NCBI RefSeq assembly: GCF_019925205.1
Contig: NC_083562.1
Coordinates: forward strand, 3,720,001 to 3,784,000
Reading direction: 5' to 3'
From: Metopolophium dirhodum
Taxonomy: Eukaryota; Arthropoda; Insecta; Hemiptera; Aphididae
Length of the DNA stretch: 64,000 nt
Below, one piece after another: positions 14,215-28,706 of this stretch. The notes under the pieces are model-generated. The model worked only from the letters and a program-made list of their open reading frames with translations. It was not told the DNA's origin and ran no database searches. The position numbers and the translations under genes were made by a program. How positions within the stretch are numbered: the first letter of the stretch is position 1; the number at the start of each line of letters is the position of its first letter.

Positions 14215-14830
14215 ATTTGTTCAAATTCTGATTTTTAGAAATAATTATAAGTAGGTAATACTAGGTGTAGGTACATATTATAAGGACCATATTTTAAAAT
14301 GTTTAAGCTTTTTATACCATTTAAGGAGTGTCCAGCTGTGGTGATACCATGCAACTTTTTTATTATTAATCAAACATTTGTTTTTTTTAAATATATACAT
14401 ATATCAACCAAAACTTGAACTACCGAGAATTATTTAACTTTGTACAATAAGAATAGTAAATGCATGATAAAAGGATTGTGAGATTTGGGGGAGGGGGTGG
14501 GAGTGGCTTTGATGATTTAAAAATTATAATTATTATCTATATGCGATTATACTAATTTATTTTACCTAATCTATGAACATTTTATAATTTGAAAAATTGT
14601 CAAAGTATAATAACATTAGGTAAATATTAGGTGTATATTAGGTACCTACATAATATAGGTAATATTAATATTTTTGTAAAACCATTTTTAAGGATTATTA
14701 TGTTAGTATAAACATTTTAACAACTCAGAAATAAATCGTTCAAATTTTGATTTCGATATATGCAGGAACAACAATTTTCAAAAAAATCAACAGCTATTAA
14801 CATTCAGTAAAAAATTTTGAATCTTGTTAT
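14215..14830. repeat. Dispersed repeat family B copy, diverged
   Basis: The segment carries TTCAAATTCTGATTTTTAGAAAT near 14220 and AGTATAAACATTTTAACAACTCAGAAATAAATCGTTCAAATTTTGAT near 14705-14750 (quoted in part from the longer match). The same order of blocks occurs at 20010-20440 and 31230-31350. No inverted termini were identified in this copy, and there is no open frame of note. Confidence 0.55.
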
Positions 14831-17800
14831 TTGTTTCGCCACATGATCCTACTGAAATGGCGAATCACTCTTTATAAAAACTATAGACGTCTTATAGTTA
14901 AGTTCACTATTTAAAAAAAAAACATAATAACAATATTTGGACGTACCTAGGCAATATACAAAATCAGTCTTGATTCCATTTCACAAATAACAATAATTTT
15001 ATGTCGTCCGTTGCTTTTCAATTTACGGGGGACTTCTAAAAATTTTAGACGGTCACATAAGCTGGGATTATAATATTATTATTGTGGGAAGTCTAGTTAC
15101 AACTCAATATTATAGGCGTATGCGATTAACCTATGTAGTATCCGTTTTTTTTTTTGTGAATTGATTATATAGGTACATTATTTCTATTTCTCTGGTAATA
15201 TTATTAAAATAATATCATGATATGTATTTTGTACGTCCGATGTTTTAAATCGTATCGCGTGTAGACGTGTGTATAGTGTTATTTTCCTAAACGCCTTAAA
15301 GGCAAAAATATATAATATGATCTATTTATATAAATCTGCCGGTGACCTTAATTGTTATGTAATAGTGAATTTGAAAGCGTTTACGATCGACGCGTGTCGT
15401 ATTGTACGATTCGCTATACATTATCATATTATAATATTACACTTTATAATAATTTATATATTATATATTATATCAAAACGCAAACAGCGGACGGAGATCC
15501 TCCGAGCGTTCGAACGTCACTCAACGTCTGAAAATCGTTTTGTTTTATTTCGCTCAAACGCATATATAATATAGCGTATAGTTCAACATTCGGACATTTT
15601 CGGAACGCCAATAATTTAATAATAGTTTTTATTTATTTTCATTATATTATTATTATTACCAATAGGTACCGCGAATCGCAATATAATAATTGGCGCTCGT
15701 TACAACATGATTTTTTTTCAGAGCCGTATGCACAAGAGCCCCTGGACCATATTATAATAATAATATAATGATACGTAATATACACGCGTCGCACTCACAC
15801 ACACACTCACAGACATAATATGATATTATTATAATAGTGTCTCGTGTCCGTAGCCCGCGGCCCACGACCAATAACCATCATCCTATGTATACGATATTTT
15901 TTTTTATAACTCGTGCACACACACACTTAGGTACCTCATTATATACGAGTGTGAGGCGTAAACTTTATTTATTATTATTATTATAATACTGTATTTTCAA
16001 CGTCGAATTATCGTCGCGCTGGACCTCTTGCAGGCTGCGGAGTCGTCGTCGTCATCGTGAAACCGTTAATATCACGAGATGGACCGCGTGTGGGGTGTGT
16101 TCACCCATTGACGACGATTATTGCTATAGATAATAATAATATGCATTTTAGTTCCCACACTATTACATGTTATTATACATACGTGGACAGCAACGCTCAC
16201 GGTACCTACAGGCCGCGTCGCGTCGTCGATACGACTTTTCGTCGTCCGTTTAAAATTATTGTTGAAATACTATACATAATATGATGTATACGATTTGGGA
16301 AAATCATTACTTTGTCGGAATCCCGCTCTGCAACAATAGCTGGTGTATAAATATATTATATTATCGAAAACGTATTGAAATTGAAAATAATAATTCGCGT
16401 TATTTTATTAATATGGTAGTACTGCACTGCAGAGACAATACCTAGCTAATTATTAATGCGAATTTTTTCAGACTAGAATTATTACTAATTTTCATTAATA
16501 TCGCATTCAAATATATTATATAGTCGTGTGCGTTTTAAGGTTTCCAAAGGACGCTGCTAGTAGACGACGAGTTCATTACCAACAAATATATTATATATAT
16601 ATTGGCGTGCGGGTGCGGTGTATACGAGGCCAAAGGGTGTACGGGAAACCCTGTGTATGATATCGTATATGATATCGTGTATGACAATCGATTTTAAGAG
16701 CATTTAAATTTTTTCCTCATAATATATATTATAAATATTATGTATGGGTAGTTACTTGATTGGCGACGGACTATACACGTGAACATCGGATAATCGTGTC
16801 GTCTGAATTTTTTCGCGTAATAATTTAAAACGCAAATATTAGGACCTCGAATGTACAGCACACAACGACGTATTATTAGGTACGTGTAATTTTCGTGAAA
16901 ATACCTATGTCCGTATACACTGCAGGTGCTGCTTGAACCGCCCACGCAGAGGACGACGGCGATGATAATGTGTTGGGCAAACGGACATTTTTGGATTTCG
17001 CCTACGTAGGTTATAATATACATCCGAAAAAAAAGTTCTGTCGTAAATTACGTTTTACTTTTGAGGACTTATATATAGGTGAGTATAGATACGCTGCGAT
17101 CATGTCCAATCGCGTTAGTTTTGATTGTTCGTTTTTTTTTTCTACGTACACAATACATTATTATATTAAGACCATTGCACTGCACGGAGATCTGTGGCTG
17201 GTTTTCTCTATAGGAATGAAAAAAAAACCGCTGGTCAACTTATATCGTATATTATATCGAGCGTAGTATAGGTATATGTGTGTGTTCGTTCAGACCAGAC
17301 GTTAAAAATATATAACCCTACAGTCGTTTTGCGTGCATAAAAAAAAACCTTGCAACTTTGCAACGATATTATAGGTACATAATACCTATCGTATTTAATA
17401 TTATAAATTATTTTAGAACCTTTTACGTCGACTTTATTATGCAGCGGTATTGTTATAAATTAATACTTTTATTTTTATAATAATGTTTTTATAACTTATA
17501 TTATTATTAATTGATAATAATTCTGACAAAATAACGCAATATCCGTTTACTTGCAGCGCAGGATACAAACGATTCAATAAATAATTTATTAAAACACTTA
17601 CCAACTTATAATGTTTTTATATTTTATATACATATAAATATATAGGCGCGGGGTACATGAGTTTGACTTTAAAAAAAAAAAAAAACTTAATACCTACATT
17701 AATATACATATTACATTATGACTATCAAAAGTTGTTACAAGTCTAAATATAATTTGATAAAAGGTATCGTAAAATATTATATAGGTAGGTATACTTGCAA

Positions 17801-19639
17801 TTTGCATTCAAACAGTTGTGTTTATGCGTAAAAAAATTTTAAATGCTGACGTTTAATTACTATGGTTAATAACTATAGTTTATAAGTACCTACCTACCTA
17901 TATAAAAAAATTTAAATGTTAAAAACTTCTTAAAGTTTTAGTGTATATTAGGTACATATTTGATATTTATGGCTGGTTATTCACACCATAATTATTTTTT
18001 GTTAATCTCACTAAGTGGTACGGCGCAATTATTTTCGGACGAATACATTTCATCTATACTTATATTTAAAGCTTAATTTATATAAAAATAAAAATTGTTC
18101 AAACGATATTATATAATATTAACACTATATATAAAGTAAATATAATGATATTTAAAAAATGTATTTAAGTACTTATAACTTACAATCTAAACTTTAGGAA
18201 CTTCAAGGGGTTTACCGCTTAAAATATTTGTTTAAACACTTATTAACGCCAAAACGCAATGTTTAAAGAATATTTTATACTTAAATGAAAATATAGGGAT
18301 AAATGTTTAAAAAGTTAACGTAAAGTGAAAATTGTTATTATAATCGTATAAAATATAAATATTTTCTACGCAATACTATAATAACCAATAATAATAATAA
18401 TTGTTGAACTCAAACAAGTAGTAAGTATAACGTGTGGACCACCATTATCGATATTCGTTTTTTGTCTATTATACATTTTTATCAATTAAATAAAACTTCA
18501 TGAATCATACTAAAAAATGTCGACATTTTATTGAAACGTATTAAATAAGCTTATTAGATTGAGTATCACTACTTATCATTAAATTACAGAAAATAAGTTA
18601 CTTCTCGGAAACCATTTATTTTTGTTGTTATATACGCTAAATATATAATAACTCCAACCTACCTAGTTTAACTGGTACCTGGTTAAATACAAAATTTTCG
18701 ACACTGTCAGATGATTAGTTAAGATTCCATGCACAACTTTAGACTTAACTTTATTTCGCATTCGAGAAACAATAATACTGTGCCTACACTGTTTATAAAA
18801 TTATTATATAAACAGTATAGGTATCTATATATAACCGAGTTAGAGCTATAGTTAAAGCTAAACCAAGGGGTTTGAAGAATTTTGTTAAATAATTATCGTT
18901 CTATGGAGCCATCTATATTGCGTAATATTAAAATATAGACTATCAAAACTTTATATCATATTATATTATTCATTCAAAAATATATAACATACTTGCGTGT
19001 AATCTATTCGTTGACGTCGTATACAATGCAAAATGGCACAGTTCATTGTTTATTACGTTTCATTATGGCTTTGACTAATTGTTGTCCTTAACGAGCTCTT
19101 TGTTTGAACAATTCGTCTTGTGTGACAATATAAGAGTGAATCGAAATTGTTAAACATTAATTGCACGAAAACCGTACACGTAAGGACAAAAACGTTCAAA
19201 TTAAACCTTTTGATTTTTTGCCTCTGCGAAATAATATTATTATATTATATATGTATATTTTTTTTTGTTGAGAGTAATTCCACATAACTTAATCACATTT
19301 CTATTTTCTACCCTTTAAATTCATAAATTAATTTTTGGTTTTATATTCGAATAACTTTAGACGGCTAATTATGTTTTTAAATTAGTATATGGGAGACTTT
19401 AAATGTAATTTCAACTAAATAAATCAAAATAGCATGCCCATGTCTTTATAAGTGACAAATAAATGAAAAAAAAAACATTTATTTTTTTTTCGCGGCGTTT
19501 AAAAAAAATGTACTTATCTACGTAATAGTGATTTAGACGCGACCATTGTATGCGTTTCATATAGCCCCAATGGTCATGATAGAAATAATTATTTAATATT
19601 ATTTATACAAATAATATGGTTATACCTACTGTAAGTAAT
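14831..19639. other. AT-rich non-coding DNA with a few CpG-richer patches
   Basis: No gene is supported. GC-richer patches occur near 15480-15540, 15840-16080 and 16900-17000. The frame 16970-17266 contains a possible donor (ATAG then GTGAGT at about 17080) but no domain and no convincing acceptor. An acceptor-like TTTTTTTTCAG at about 15711-15721 is not followed by a coding exon with a donor. The rest is AT-rich simple sequence. Confidence 0.5.
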
Positions 19640-21795
19640 AATGAATTGAAGGGGTAAAGTTGGTAACCGCTCTGCTGTACGTCGTCATTAGTAAGTTAGT
19701 CACTGTAATGGATATTATGTTAAATTTAAATTCAATACGATAAAATATTAAATCATGGCAAACGAAAAACGATTCTGAGTGGAGATATGGAGACGGTCTG
19801 TCAGCACTCAACGTTATTACCTACTAATTGTATTTTATTATACATTCATATTGGTATTATAGTAACTTATTTTACAATAAGTAGTACGGTAGGTTGCATT
19901 TTTTTTAAATGTATTATATTATTAATCATAATAATATAGTATACAGGGTGATTGTATTTACCAAACATGCACTCCCACATTTTTCTTTATTAATATTTAT
20001 TTAAATTCTTCAAAATCTGATTTTAGGATTTCTGTTTTTCAAGTGAAAATTTTTCTACCATAAATTATTTAGCGAATCATTTTTCTGAACATTTGATGTA
20101 TCAGAATCAAAATTTGCACTAAGTGATTTTGAGTTATTTAACTTTGCAATGTACTAAGGATAATAGTTCATAAAAATAGGTTTTGTAGATATGGCAATAA
20201 TGGATTTAAACAATAAACGATATGGTGGTTTGAAAATTGTAGTGATTAATATTATATTAATTAGGAAGTTTATCAACATTTATAATTTGTAAAAATACTC
20301 CAAGTATAATAAACACTAGATGCAATTACCATAATATATTTTATATTTTTGTAAAAAAACATTTTTAAGGACTATATAATATATATAGGTACCTTAGTAT
20401 AAACATTTTAATAACTGAGAAACTATTCGTTCAAATTTTAAATAAATTAGGTACCTACACCTATATTTTCAAAAAAATGATTCATTAAATAATTCACCAA
20501 ATAGGGTTAATTTTTGAATAACAAAAATCGTTTTTTTTTGTTTAAATATCCAATTTTGTCAAGTTTTTTTTTGAGATTTTTAGTTATCTGATAGAAAAAC
20601 TTACGAGAAACCTTCTATGTCTTAAATTGCCGAGCCTTAGATATTATAATATGTATTAAAAATTCCAATACAAACTTCGTGGTTCTAATGATATTTTGTC
20701 TAAATTTGATCTAGGTACAAATCTTTCAAAAAAATTGTACCTATGTATTTTTGGTATTTTTAACTGCTGTAATAAAAAATAATCTGAAATCTTGTGTAAT
20801 ATTTTATAGTTTTTTGGCAGAACATAAAATTGTTTATCAATATTTATAGAAATAAACTAAAAGAATTCAAAACTTTCAATCTTTATAAAAATTCTTTAAA
20901 TTTAGTTGAAACAGTTTTAAAATTTCATTGAGTAAAGAAAAAGTTTCTGCGGTAAATATATTTATATTTTAATATTATTTTTTAACAAAAATAATTGTAT
21001 GAGAAATCATTATTTTACATGTAAATATCCAATGTCGTCAACATTTTAACTTCAGACGTTTATAAAAAATAGTAGGTAGTCCAATAAGTAGTCGTACGCT
21101 CTACTATTTTTATTTTTGCAAGAAAAATATACGAACAACCTTGTATTTTTTTTTCAAACCTAATGAAAAAATGTACGCATTTTTAATAACAAAATATTTT
21201 GCCGTTTTTTTGTGATTTTAATGAATTTCAGAAAAATTTAATTTTGAATGGTTAATAAAAAAAAATTTTATTAGGTACTTATGTATTTTTGATTTTCTGA
21301 AAGAAGAACTAACGAGAAAACTTGTATTTATTTTTCAAGTTTTTTTACTCACAAACAAAAATAAAAATGAAAACTAAAAAAAGTCCAAAGTTTCAAATAT
21401 CTTTTAAACACAGAGTGATTGCCAAAATAATCCAATTAGATTATGATTTATTATGTCCAGTAAATGCATGCTTTATATGAATATTTGGTGAACATTTCTA
21501 CAGTCTACGGTTACCTATTTATTTTGAATTATAACAAAAAATCAAATTTGATTATCAAACTATCATATTTGGCCTTCAAATAATACCAACTAAATCCAAT
21601 TTCTTATCGAATAGTTGAAGATCAAAACACTTATTTTCTACTATAAAACGTATAGATACATGCGCGGTATTATATTGATAAATTGATAGGTACCTATATA
21701 TGTGTAAACACAAAAATAAAAAACATACATCATAATATATTGTAAAATCAATAGGTACCTACATTTATCACTCCGATCAGAATCTAAAAAAGCAT
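19640..21795 (+). repeat. Dispersed repeat family A, long copy (about 2.1 kb) with nested family B
   Basis: The head (CTCTGCTGTACG, then GTCACTGTAATGGAT, then AAAACGATTCTGAG, then CGGTCTGTCAGC) lies at about 19660-19805. The tail (ACATCAT...TTGTAAAATCAATA, ending CAGAATCTAAAA) lies at about 21725-21790. The interior has the blocks TATTTATAGAAA(T/A)AAACTAAAA and GAGAAATC(A/G) that also appear, in the same order, in the 40-42 kb copies. The tail motif AGAATC inverted is the GATTCT of the head, hinting at weak inverted termini. A family B element appears inserted at about 19943-20510. No long reading frame is present, so the element is non-autonomous. Confidence 0.7.
19943..20510 (+). repeat. 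Dispersed repeat family B copy (CAGGGTGATT terminus)
   Basis: ATACAGGGTGATT begins at about 19943 and is followed by CACATTTTTCTTTATTAAT and TTCAAAATCTGATTTTAGG. The same terminus and following blocks occur at 61142 onward, and the inverted form closes the copy at 31210-31541. The right border here is not clearly defined. It appears nested in the long family A copy. Confidence 0.55.
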
Positions 21796-23119
21796 ATTAG
21801 TCAAAACTTGAATAGACTTAAATATTTTACAAAGATAACATTTACATGTACATTCTATTATCATCTCTGAACCTAATCTTACATTCTGCATTTATTGAGA
21901 TTTAGTATCTTAATAACTGCCACAGCCCCTTATTACTATTACGTATTAAGAAAATTAAAATATAATTTATACATTGATCATCGAATAGATTAAAATGTTA
22001 ATCACAACACCGCCGTGGCGGTTGGAGCAAATGAGGGGAGGGGGCGTGGCCTTCCACGAGCTTGAGAAATATAAATAAAAACGACAGCCCCCCCTCCTAA
22101 AAATTATCGGCCACTGGCCACCTGGGTTTCGCGATGCCATCGCCACTGTTGGAAGGCGTTAGGTTATAATAATATTATGTACTTAATATACTATCAAATA
22201 TTATACATTTAATTTTCTCCCTTCGCAACCAGCAGAAACATTTTGTAAAATGTTTTCCTTTGTATTTACACAATACTATTATTGCCCATTGTTTTTTATT
22301 GTTTCGCGACGGATTGGGGAAATGACTTTTGGTTCTCATTGCGTTCGTTCAAAAGTATGTCCGTTGTTATAATTAATTTAAGTATGAATCGACAAAATAT
22401 ATACATATACATAATATTATATATATATAATATCTATTATATTATGTACATTGTACAGAATGCGTATTATTACAATATTATATTGTTCGATCGCCTTAAC
22501 GAAATTATATAATGCAGTCAAAGGAAATATTATATATTTTTCTATATTTGGAATTATATCATTTATAATATATAACAGGTATTGCGAAGGGGGTAGCGTT
22601 TTCGTACTTTTAGTTAAATATTATAAAACTTGTGACGGCGGGACTAAATAAATTCTCTTGAGAGGGCACACTAAGCCATATTATATATATGCGTATATGG
22701 GTAAGTGCCGACTGTTTGTTTTTATTCAAACCGAAAGAAAACCTTTTTTGGACCATAAGGAAATAAGTACAGGTACCAGCTATATGTAATATTATAACAT
22801 AATAGATATTATCGTATAGGAAGCCAGTTCGAGTTTTTGATATTTTCTTTTAGCCGATAAATCGATACAACCATATAGTCAAATGCCAATAAAATATTAG
22901 CCTGCGTGCGGTATATACGATGTAGGTATACGTTATATACCATAGGTGGTGTACCTATATACTCACTACTTATGTGCATCGAATAAATTATAATTATATA
23001 CGTCGTATAGCGATTTATGGTACGTAATAATATTATGTATAATAATAATAACAACAAGAACACCACACCGGCGCGGACTCATATCGCTATAATGTAATAT
23101 TATAATATAATATTCTCTG
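21796..23119. other. AT-rich non-coding DNA with a GC-rich insertion-like block at 22008-22165
   Basis: Most of this stretch is AT-rich with no gene. The block 22008-22165 is abruptly GC-rich. Read on the minus strand it begins CAGTGGCGATGGC and leads into a G-run (AGGAGGGGGG), a pattern common at ends of hAT-type elements. Frames near 22282-22651 are AT-rich and not convincing as genes. Confidence 0.5.
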
Positions 23120-23640
23120 CTGGCCCTCTGCGCGCGCAAACTTTTCGAATGACGATTGGCTGACGGGACGCACGGCCAGGGCGAGGGGGGGGGGAGGGAA
23201 ACACAAATCGTGTGCAGTGAATATTGTTAGGTATAATATTGTGTGCACGGAAAAAAAATGATTTTTTTAAAAAAAAACACGACGAATTAACATGCGGCGA
23301 CCGATTATTATTTTATGACGGCGGTGTGTACGTATAATTATGATCGATTTTAATATTTAATGACTCTGTAATTAAATGGCTGATAAGATATCAAGGTGAC
23401 CTTGGGTCCTGTCACGCCGGTTTCGAATCCTCCGGGCCGCCGCCGCCGCCTCTGCCGCTGTAGTAAATATCTCATTGTTCTCGGCGGCCGTGACGCGATC
23501 GTCCAGAAATCGATTGCGCACACGTCGTCGTCGTTTCCTGCAGTGATGTTTCCACACACCGACTAGGAATTATTATTATCGTCCTGTGTCCTGCAGTGTA
23601 TTATTATTATTATTATTATCGTTATTATGATGATGTAGTG
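23120..23640. other. CpG-rich island of unknown role
   Basis: About 500 bp with much higher GC than the flanks, including GCGCGCGC-like strings near 23130, a G-run near 23187 and a GCC/GCT trinucleotide stretch near 23437-23460. Overlapping minus frames (23350-23559) translate to low-complexity Arg/Ala runs that follow from the trinucleotide repeat. It could be a promoter or enhancer region, but no core-promoter element could be assigned. Confidence 0.4.
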
Positions 23641-23987
23641 TAACGTATGTACCTATACATGAAATGTGTCGTCGTCGCGGTGAGTGTAGGTACCTACTTA
23701 CATAATATTATAATATGATATACCGCGAGTCCGCTATGAAACCAGGGTACACAGAAAAAGTAAAGTTGTTGCGTATGCACAAAGAGGTAAAAAATTTTAT
23801 GTTATTGGAAGTTACGATCCAATAGTCGAGTCTCGTGTCCCGCAAACAGAATTTAAAAGTATACGTATACTGTATAGGGTAGTAGGTAGTAATATAAGTA
23901 ACTGAGTTATAGAGTATACCCTGTACTTATAGACACGTGGTTTACATATATATATATAACATACAATGTAGGTACGTCACTGTACGC

Positions 23988-24590
23988 GTGTCCCGTGAAG
24001 AAGTGACCGGCCGTCGTCATCATGTGATAGTATACCTATATGTTATGAAAAAAACCCCTTTAAAGGGAGGAGGTATAACTTTGAATTTTTTTAGTTATGA
24101 GCAATTCAACTTTACTTAAAACAAAACCGAACCTACCGCATATTTGCTGACGTATCTTCAAAACTTTTCAACTTTTTATCGAATTTTTTTTTATTTCAAA
24201 ACTATTTCATTGTGCTATCAACCAACATACACAATCAAACCAGAAATGTTCAAATTGTTTTTATTAAATTAAAAAAATGGTAAAAAATTAGCATTTATAA
24301 AAGGAAATCGCGTAGGTATAACTCTAAATAACGCCGCGCCGTATAATATACAGTTACTACATTTTTATTTTTTTTATTATTCTACATATTTCTTTTTTTT
24401 TTAATTTAATAAAAATAATTTGTACATTTCTGGTTTGATTGTGTACATCAGCAAACATATGTGCGGTAGGTTCGGTTTATTTAAACAAAAGTTGAATTGC
24501 TTATAACTAAAAACTAAAAATTTTCATAATTTCAGGTATGCTATCATAATATTTAACACCAGCCATTTTTGTCATTTCTTCACGGGACAC
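23988..24590. mobile_element. Long inverted-repeat (fold-back) element, about 603 bp
   Basis: GTGTCCCGTGAAGAAGTGAC at 23988-24007 is the near-exact reverse complement (one mismatch) of 24571-24590. Moving inward, the arms keep matching: GATAGTATACCT against AGGTATGCTATC, AGTTATGAGCAATTCAAC against GTTGAATTGCTTATAACT, CCGAACCTACCGCA against TGCGGTAGGTTCGG, and ACAATCAAACCAGAAATGT against ACATTTCTGGTTTGATTGT. The left arm carries about 75 bp absent from the right arm (around 24150-24225). The spacer is about 110 bp (24280-24390). No transposase frame is present. It is either a fold-back MITE or a head-to-head repeat; a transcript would form a long hairpin. Confidence 0.85.
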
Positions 24591-26527
24591 ATTGTAAACA
24601 GGCAATTCATGGTCAAGACCATATATAATGTCGTACGCAGGACTTGTGCGTGCGTGTCGGCTCGATACGAAATCGCTGAACGAGATATAGCTATATAATA
24701 TGAGTCATGCATAGAGGTACCTATACCTATAATATTGTACTGCACGCCACTCGAAAACCCTCAGACTGTATGTATACAATAACATTTTATGCGCTCGGTG
24801 TTCGTTAATTTTATGCGGTGCGGCAAAGGATATTTAATGTTATAATATTTCCTATAATATACAATATGTTATATTATACGGTATTCTGGAGAAGATTTCG
24901 TCTACGGTTTCGTAGTTGCTGCTCCGTTTCCATATAAATCGTACGGAATTATGCATAAAATTACACATACCTTCAGCCGTCGTCGTATACCAATGTCGCG
25001 TATATTATCTCCGTTATATTATAAAATTATAATATAATAACAATATTTCGATTCCATACCATCAAGTCTTCCGTACGGCTCGGTCGAGGCATCTGAAGCA
25101 ACAGCATCGCATCGCCGCGAGGTCTAAGAGACGATAAATAACAAAGCGGTGAGACTTAGTCTCCTACGCGATATTGCGGTAAGTATACGCATACTATCCA
25201 TAGCCGATTAGTCCATTGACGTAGCGGGGAAGGTATTATATATAGTGCACCTCCCCACCGCACTAATATTTTTGAACGGACGGACGGTTATAGGATACGG
25301 TTTTTTTCAACAAAGTTTACCTACCACCGATGGCAGTTTTTTAAACGAGACAATATATATGCTGAGGGTATATTATTACTATACATAGTGTAATATTATC
25401 ATTGTTGTTAAAAGTACCCATATAGATATCCATATTCCATACATATATGTATATATATAGGCACGTTATAATTTCTTGTTTGGTATATACCTAATTAAAA
25501 CTATACCTATATTATGTATGTTTGCGTATATATAGGGATCGTAGTACGCTCCCATATAAATTGGTGTAAATTAAGAAAAACATGGATTATTTATGAAAAT
25601 AATAAATGCTTTGTATTACATACTAGTACAATATGTATAGATAGCCGGATTTGTAGTAATAATAAAAAAAATTATGAATAATTCAAATCTCAAACGGGTG
25701 GACTTGAATATTTTTATTTTATCACCCCCTCGCGGAAAATTTCAAAGTATACGCCACTACATTTTTACATACACATTAAACACACACACTAAAAGACAAG
25801 CGTAGGTATATGTATAAATTGATGGCCGTGAACAGGGTTAGGGTGCCGGAGTTCTGTAAAAAAAAAAAAATGGTCGCTTCCGGAAAAATGGCGTCGAGTC
25901 CGCTGGGTAGGTACGCCACTGACCGTGTTATTCACAGTTTGTTGTTTCGGGGAATGTATATATATATGTGTTCTTCCGTCAGTATATATACTTAGGTATA
26001 TTCGCACACGTCTGCCTGAGAACGGAAAATCGAACACCTGCAGCAGCAATCGTATATAACATAATGTATAATAATAATATGTAACCATACCTTACACGCG
26101 CGTGAGTCCATCCGTGTATTCGTTTGCGTATAATAAATAATTTTTTGATTATACACCGCGCGCTACTCGTTTTTTTCGACGCGTTCATAAATCAGGATTT
26201 ATGGTTATAAACAGATATAGATATAGATTATCCTCGTGGGGAAACCGATCGAGACCATAAAAAGGTATATATTATGTGGTTAAAATACTAGCCGCGTATA
26301 CATCGCCGCCACGTCTTTAATATGTCACTCTCTCACCAACCACTCGTGCACTGTTACGTCACTTATTTAATATATATATACAGAGGTATACCAGCTATAC
26401 CGAATACCTCGCCCGGAGTCTGTAGTCGTTTTTTTCCCCGTTTTTTTTTTTTTTTTTATAATACTTTTTAGGTCGCTTAGTCGGTATAATGTATATACAT
26501 ATCATATATAGATGCTGGTTGAACCAC

Positions 26528-26560
<33 letters not shown>

Positions 26561-28706
26561 TAATAATAATAAACCTAAGGTCTTTTTCGAGTGGCAGGTA
26601 AACGCTATAGCCTATATAAGCTCTCCCGGGAAAACCGTCATCCTCGTCGGGTACTGATTTTATGTTTACTTTTGTATCCAAATCCGACCAAATCGTTCGA
26701 ATCGATTGCGGGTACTTATATACACCATATACCTATATTATATTTTGTTTTATACGCGCGTATGTTTGAATATAATTAAACGAGTTTTATGAATAGACAG
26801 TAATAATCCGCGCAAACAAAGGAATTCATTATCTCCTCCACCCCACCTGCAGATACGCGGTGTTTTAAGAATGTAATTTTATTACATCAAACGTGTGTGT
26901 TCGGATAGTATAATATGTGTTCGAGAAACGTTTAAGAATAGACAACGTGAGTAGGTATAGTTGCGACCAAACTGTATCTAAAATATAAAGAAATATGTAA
27001 ATTATTACAATGTTTTTTGACCGACAACGGTTACGACTTGCGACGTTCGAATACTAGGTCTATATAGGTATATTATATATGCATATTGTATTATTGTACG
27101 TACATATACAGCGCTGTTGCAGAGTGAAATCATTAGATTATTCATAAGCGGAGGGGCTCGCTGGAGACTTGTTGCGTTTTCATTCCTCGTTTTGATCCGC
27201 TACGGCGGAGACACGTCCTATAATACAGCGAGACATAAATGTTTCTGGGCCGAGTCAAATACGAAATTACATTTGGCGTGTTTCTGAGTTTCAACGCTGC
27301 AGCGGTTATAGTATATACGCTCTGAGCGGCTTTTCGCGATTTTCTCGGCATTTCATATATAATATTATAACAAACGTTTCAGCATGATAACGTGGATTAT
27401 TCAACGCGTCTCTCGACGTTTATAAACTTTTTTTTACTTCAGAGGGAAGGTACCCCCCAGGTATTTAACGATGTTTTTACACTGTTGATTATCTACTCTT
27501 CGACCAACAAATTTTCGAGTAACACGACTATATACAAGTGCACCGAGGCGGCGACTCAATACCGCCCGGCTTCAGTATATATCCTGTCCAAAAATTGTCG
27601 TGTCCTTGGTTTACATCAAATCGACCTATGTTATATTATTGCATTAAATTATATGAATATTCATCGAAAGTATTACATGCACGTGTATATGTAAATAAAT
27701 ATTATAATGTTCTAGTCGTCGTTATATCCAACAAGTACCTATAGGTATAGGTAGGTACTATATGCTATAATAGTGGTATGGGAGCTACAATAGAAAACTG
27801 TGAGTAGGTGTATTGGTAATTATTACATTATAGTCTATATATAAAATCTTATGCTTCCTATTTGTTTTATTTGAGTAGGTAGTTCAAATAATTACGTAGA
27901 GACTATACTACATTTCTAGTGAATTTACTGAATTACGAGTTGTCGAGAATTTCCGCTCTAAAAATTCGGGATAGGTAGGTAATAAAATAAATACATCATT
28001 AAAAAATAATTCATAATACAAGTTATTTCTTTTCATCATATATGGTTGATTGAAAAAATAAAACCAATTGATACAGTTAAGTACAATTTTATCCTCAGCC
28101 TTTAATCTACTTAAATTAAATAATAATTAAATTGATAACTTTTACATACTTACCTTATAAATTATGAATTCAGCCCTAATTCTAACTCGACAGTCCGTAA
28201 AATAGATAAAAAATTGTGCATTTAAAATTACTACTGTAAAATATATGACGTACTAGCCTAAAAAATTAAAGCAAAAAAAAAAATACTAGATTCTGAGTTT
28301 TACGATTGATTTTTTAGATTCATCTTTACGTATGTTTTTAGAACATTATACCGCGGGGTAGTATAGGTAGCAAAAAGTTTTAAATGTTTTAAAACCTGTA
28401 GCCTATATATTTTGAAATATACATACACGGAATAGTAATTAAATATTTTAAGCAAACAAGAAGATAATATAGTTAATATACATTTTGCAAAAAAGACACT
28501 GTATAAATAAAAATAATTAAAACTAATTAGGTATCCCAATTATGGTTTAAAAATATAGTAAATGTTAACGATTGATTTATTCATTTATATCCACAGTCCA
28601 CTGTCGTGCACTGATACTTTGTTTATGTTTACTTATTATAATTATTTATTATTTATTCAATAATTTTAATAACATAAGCAGTGATATTCTTATATTCAAA
28701 AAAAGT
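24591..28706. other. Non-coding DNA with scattered CpG-richer patches
   Basis: No gene is supported. The patch 25040-25180 is GC-richer and ends in a good splice donor (GCG then GTAAGT at 25179), a possible untranslated first exon but unproven. A minus-strand CAGTGGCG-like end (GTAGTGGCGTATAC) occurs at about 25747-25760. A 26528-26573 AAT microsatellite and a poly-T run near 26441-26458 are present. Frames at 25789-26188, 27142-27351 and 27392-27694 are short and domainless. Confidence 0.5.
26528..26573. repeat. (AAT)n microsatellite
   Basis: An AAT trinucleotide repeat of about 46 bp, interrupted once by an A-run. Confidence 0.95.

Noticed and set aside
15711..15760. Acceptor-like TTTTTTTTCAG
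   Set aside because: No open exon closing in a donor follows.
16970..17085. Possible exon with GTGAGT donor
   Set aside because: No convincing acceptor upstream and no recognisable protein; kept as non-coding.
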